Shown: in pieces, positions 6,223 to 6,906 of the stretch
How positions within the stretch are numbered: position 1 is the stretch's first letter
How the letters are laid out: each line of letters opens with the position of its first letter
Assembly: GCA_030673085.1 (NCBI GenBank)
Contig: DAOVFE010000092.1
Coordinates: forward strand, 1 to 6,906
Direction of reading: 5' to 3'
Length of the DNA: 6,906 nt
Source: Anaerolineales bacterium
Lineage (GTDB): Bacteria; Chloroflexota; Anaerolineae; Anaerolineales; E44-bin32
Notes under the pieces: generated by a model
Databases searched by the model: none
Told to the model about the DNA's origin: nothing
Seen by the model: the letters and a program-made list of their open reading frames with translations, nothing else
Translations under genes and position numbers: made by a program

Positions 6223-6750
6223 CTACTTCCTGTCCATTTGAAAGGGGATTTCTTCCTCATAGCGCGATGGACACTTGAGCAATAGCTGATCGGCGTAAAA
6301 TACGCCATCGTTACCCATTCGTCCGGTCACAATCGCCTGGGCTTCATGACGTAACATGTCCGGTTTCAACCCAATATATACAACCGGCAAGCGATTGACA
6401 GACGGATCGCTAACAGCCCGGTGTAATACCGCAGCCAGGCCACCTAGATCTTCGATTTCATCCATCTCACTTGGGATATTCGCCATGATGAAACTCAGTC
6501 TCATAGACTGAGGATCATAAGCGATTGTATCGCCATCAACCACTCCGGAGACCCGGAAATCACATTCCAGATCTATCCCAGTTTCAGCCAAAAGCTCATT
6601 AATGGAGACATAGTACTGCGCTGTAGCCCGGGTGCTCGAGACGATCAGATAGATGACCGCAGCTACAATCAAAAGTCCACCAATCAGAAATTTGAAACGG
6701 ATATTCGGCGCTGGCTTTTCGCCCGCAATAGGGCTTTCTTGTATGCTCAA
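6223..6750 (-). CDS. ccmE: CcmE, haem chaperone of the CXXXY (cysteine) type
   Basis: CcmE carries haem from CcmC to CcmF while anchored in the membrane with its beta-barrel domain outside. The 175-residue protein has a short cytosolic N-terminus, one membrane helix (21-39), and an OB-fold domain with VSGVVDGDTI (67-76) and IVTGRMGNDGVFYADQLLLK (140-159). The haem-attachment site is C160-P-S-R-Y164, not the usual His-x-x-x-Tyr. This C-x3-Y form is known from Desulfovibrio and archaea, in Ccm systems that lack CcmH and CcmG. The start is TTG at 6750, with AAGGTGG four bases before it. The codon directly upstream is an in-frame TGA, so the frame cannot extend, and MSIQES...EKP before the helix looks like a natural beginning. 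It is the first gene of the cluster as seen here. The stop is TAG. No truncation is apparent. Confidence 0.95.
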   Translation of the reverse strand: MSIQESPIAGEKPAPNIRFKFLIGGLLIVAAVIYLIVSSTRATAQYYVSINELLAETGIDLECDFRVSGVVDGDTIAYDPQSMRLSFIMANIPSEMDEIEDLGGLAAVLHRAVSDPSVNRLPVVYIGLKPDMLRHEAQAIVTGRMGNDGVFYADQLLLKCPSRYEEEIPFQMDRK

Positions 6751-6783
6751 TCATCCACCTTCTACATGTTCAGCTTCAAACAT
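6751..6783 (-). other. Possible 10-codon leader ORF abutting ccmE
   Basis: ATG at 6781-6783, preceded by AGGGAG, opens MFEAEHVEGG and ends at TGA 6751-6753, directly against the ccmE TTG and in the same frame. Its last codons contain the ccmE Shine-Dalgarno. It could be a leader ORF driving ccmE translation by reinitiation. A former ccmE N-terminus cut by a nonsense change is less likely, because the TTG start already gives a normal-looking CcmE. Confidence 0.3.
6755..6761 (-). promoter_or_regulatory. Ribosome binding site fixing the TTG start of ccmE
   Basis: AAGGTGG on the minus strand lies four bases before TTG 6748-6750. With an in-frame TGA just upstream of the TTG and no in-frame ATG before the membrane helix, it settles the start. 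An overlapping ATG at 6752-6754 is in another frame. Confidence 0.6.
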
Positions 6784-6795
6784 GAAACTCCCTGG

Positions 6796-6804
6796 ATTGT
6801 ATCA
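6796..6804 (-). promoter_or_regulatory. Possible extended -10 promoter for the ccm cluster
   Basis: The minus strand reads TGATACAAT, a TG-N extended -10 with TACAAT (5 of 6 to consensus). The start of transcription would be near 6789, just upstream of the leader ATG at 6783. The -35 region (about 6819-6824, GCTTAT) is poor. Position ahead of the first gene makes it plausible; sequence alone does not prove it. Confidence 0.3.
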
Positions 6805-6840
6805 TTGACCGCACTGAAATAAGCCCAGATTCAATGAAGA

Positions 6841-6863
6841 AACTCGCGCCAAGCGTGAGAGTT
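6841..6863 (-). repeat. Imperfect inverted repeat upstream of ccmE
   Basis: Minus strand AACTC (6859-6863) pairs with GAGTT (6841-6845). Inside, CGC pairs with GCG around TTG, with unequal linkers (TCA against C). No T-run follows, so it is a weak terminator candidate at best. It could be an operator about 40 bp upstream of the proposed -10. The rest of 6751-6906 shows no convincing gene. Confidence 0.2.
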
Positions 6864-6906
6864 CGTCGCATACTACGTTGTTATTCTGAATTTTTCCCAC
6901 AAAGTT

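Noticed and set aside
6834..6906. Plus-strand ATG opening MKKLAPSVRVRRILRC, open to the window edge, as a divergent gene
   Set aside because: Only 24 codons are visible, with no ribosome binding site and no recognisable motif; it cannot be told from chance.

Overview
The window is one gene cluster for cytochrome c maturation (Ccm, System I haem delivery and attachment). All convincing genes lie on the minus strand, so transcription runs from high to low coordinates: ccmE, ccmF, a possible 49-codon ORF, a CcmI-like zinc-ribbon protein, a membrane-anchored lipoprotein, ccmA, ccmB and ccmC. ccmC runs off the left edge. Genes are closely packed; the widest gaps are about 90-190 bp and hold short ORFs or hairpins. 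There is no rRNA, tRNA, mobile element or CRISPR array.

Organism: a bacterium of moderate GC, most likely a Chloroflexota member (Anaerolineae/Dehalococcoidia-like). This is inferred from the gene order, the lipoprotein whose mature N-terminus reads CSQAGDVTPPP, and the CXXXY-type CcmE. It rests on recollection of similar clusters, not on a search.

How the genes work together: CcmA (ATPase) with CcmB and CcmC forms the ABC module that loads haem onto CcmE and releases holo-CcmE. CcmE carries haem on the outer face of the membrane. CcmF is the haem handling and ligation protein. The haem-binding residue of CcmE is Cys (C160-P-S-R-Y164), not His, as in the variant usually called System I*, which lacks CcmG and CcmH. 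Neither of those genes, nor ccmD, is in the window. In their place are two unusual proteins. One is a CcmI N-terminus (membrane helix plus cytosolic helical segment) fused to a zinc ribbon. The other is a lipoprotein with an external beta-rich region, a membrane helix and a cytosolic tail resembling the same CcmI segment. They are the best candidates for a poorly described part of this pathway.

Main anomaly: ccmC has a single in-frame TAA at 89-91, exactly where a Tyr codon is expected, and the frame continues afterwards with clear CcmC sequence to the window edge. It is either a nonsense mutation (recent pseudogene) or a sequencing error. Start codons are often non-ATG: TTG for ccmE and the lipoprotein, GTG for ccmF, each supported by a good Shine-Dalgarno sequence.
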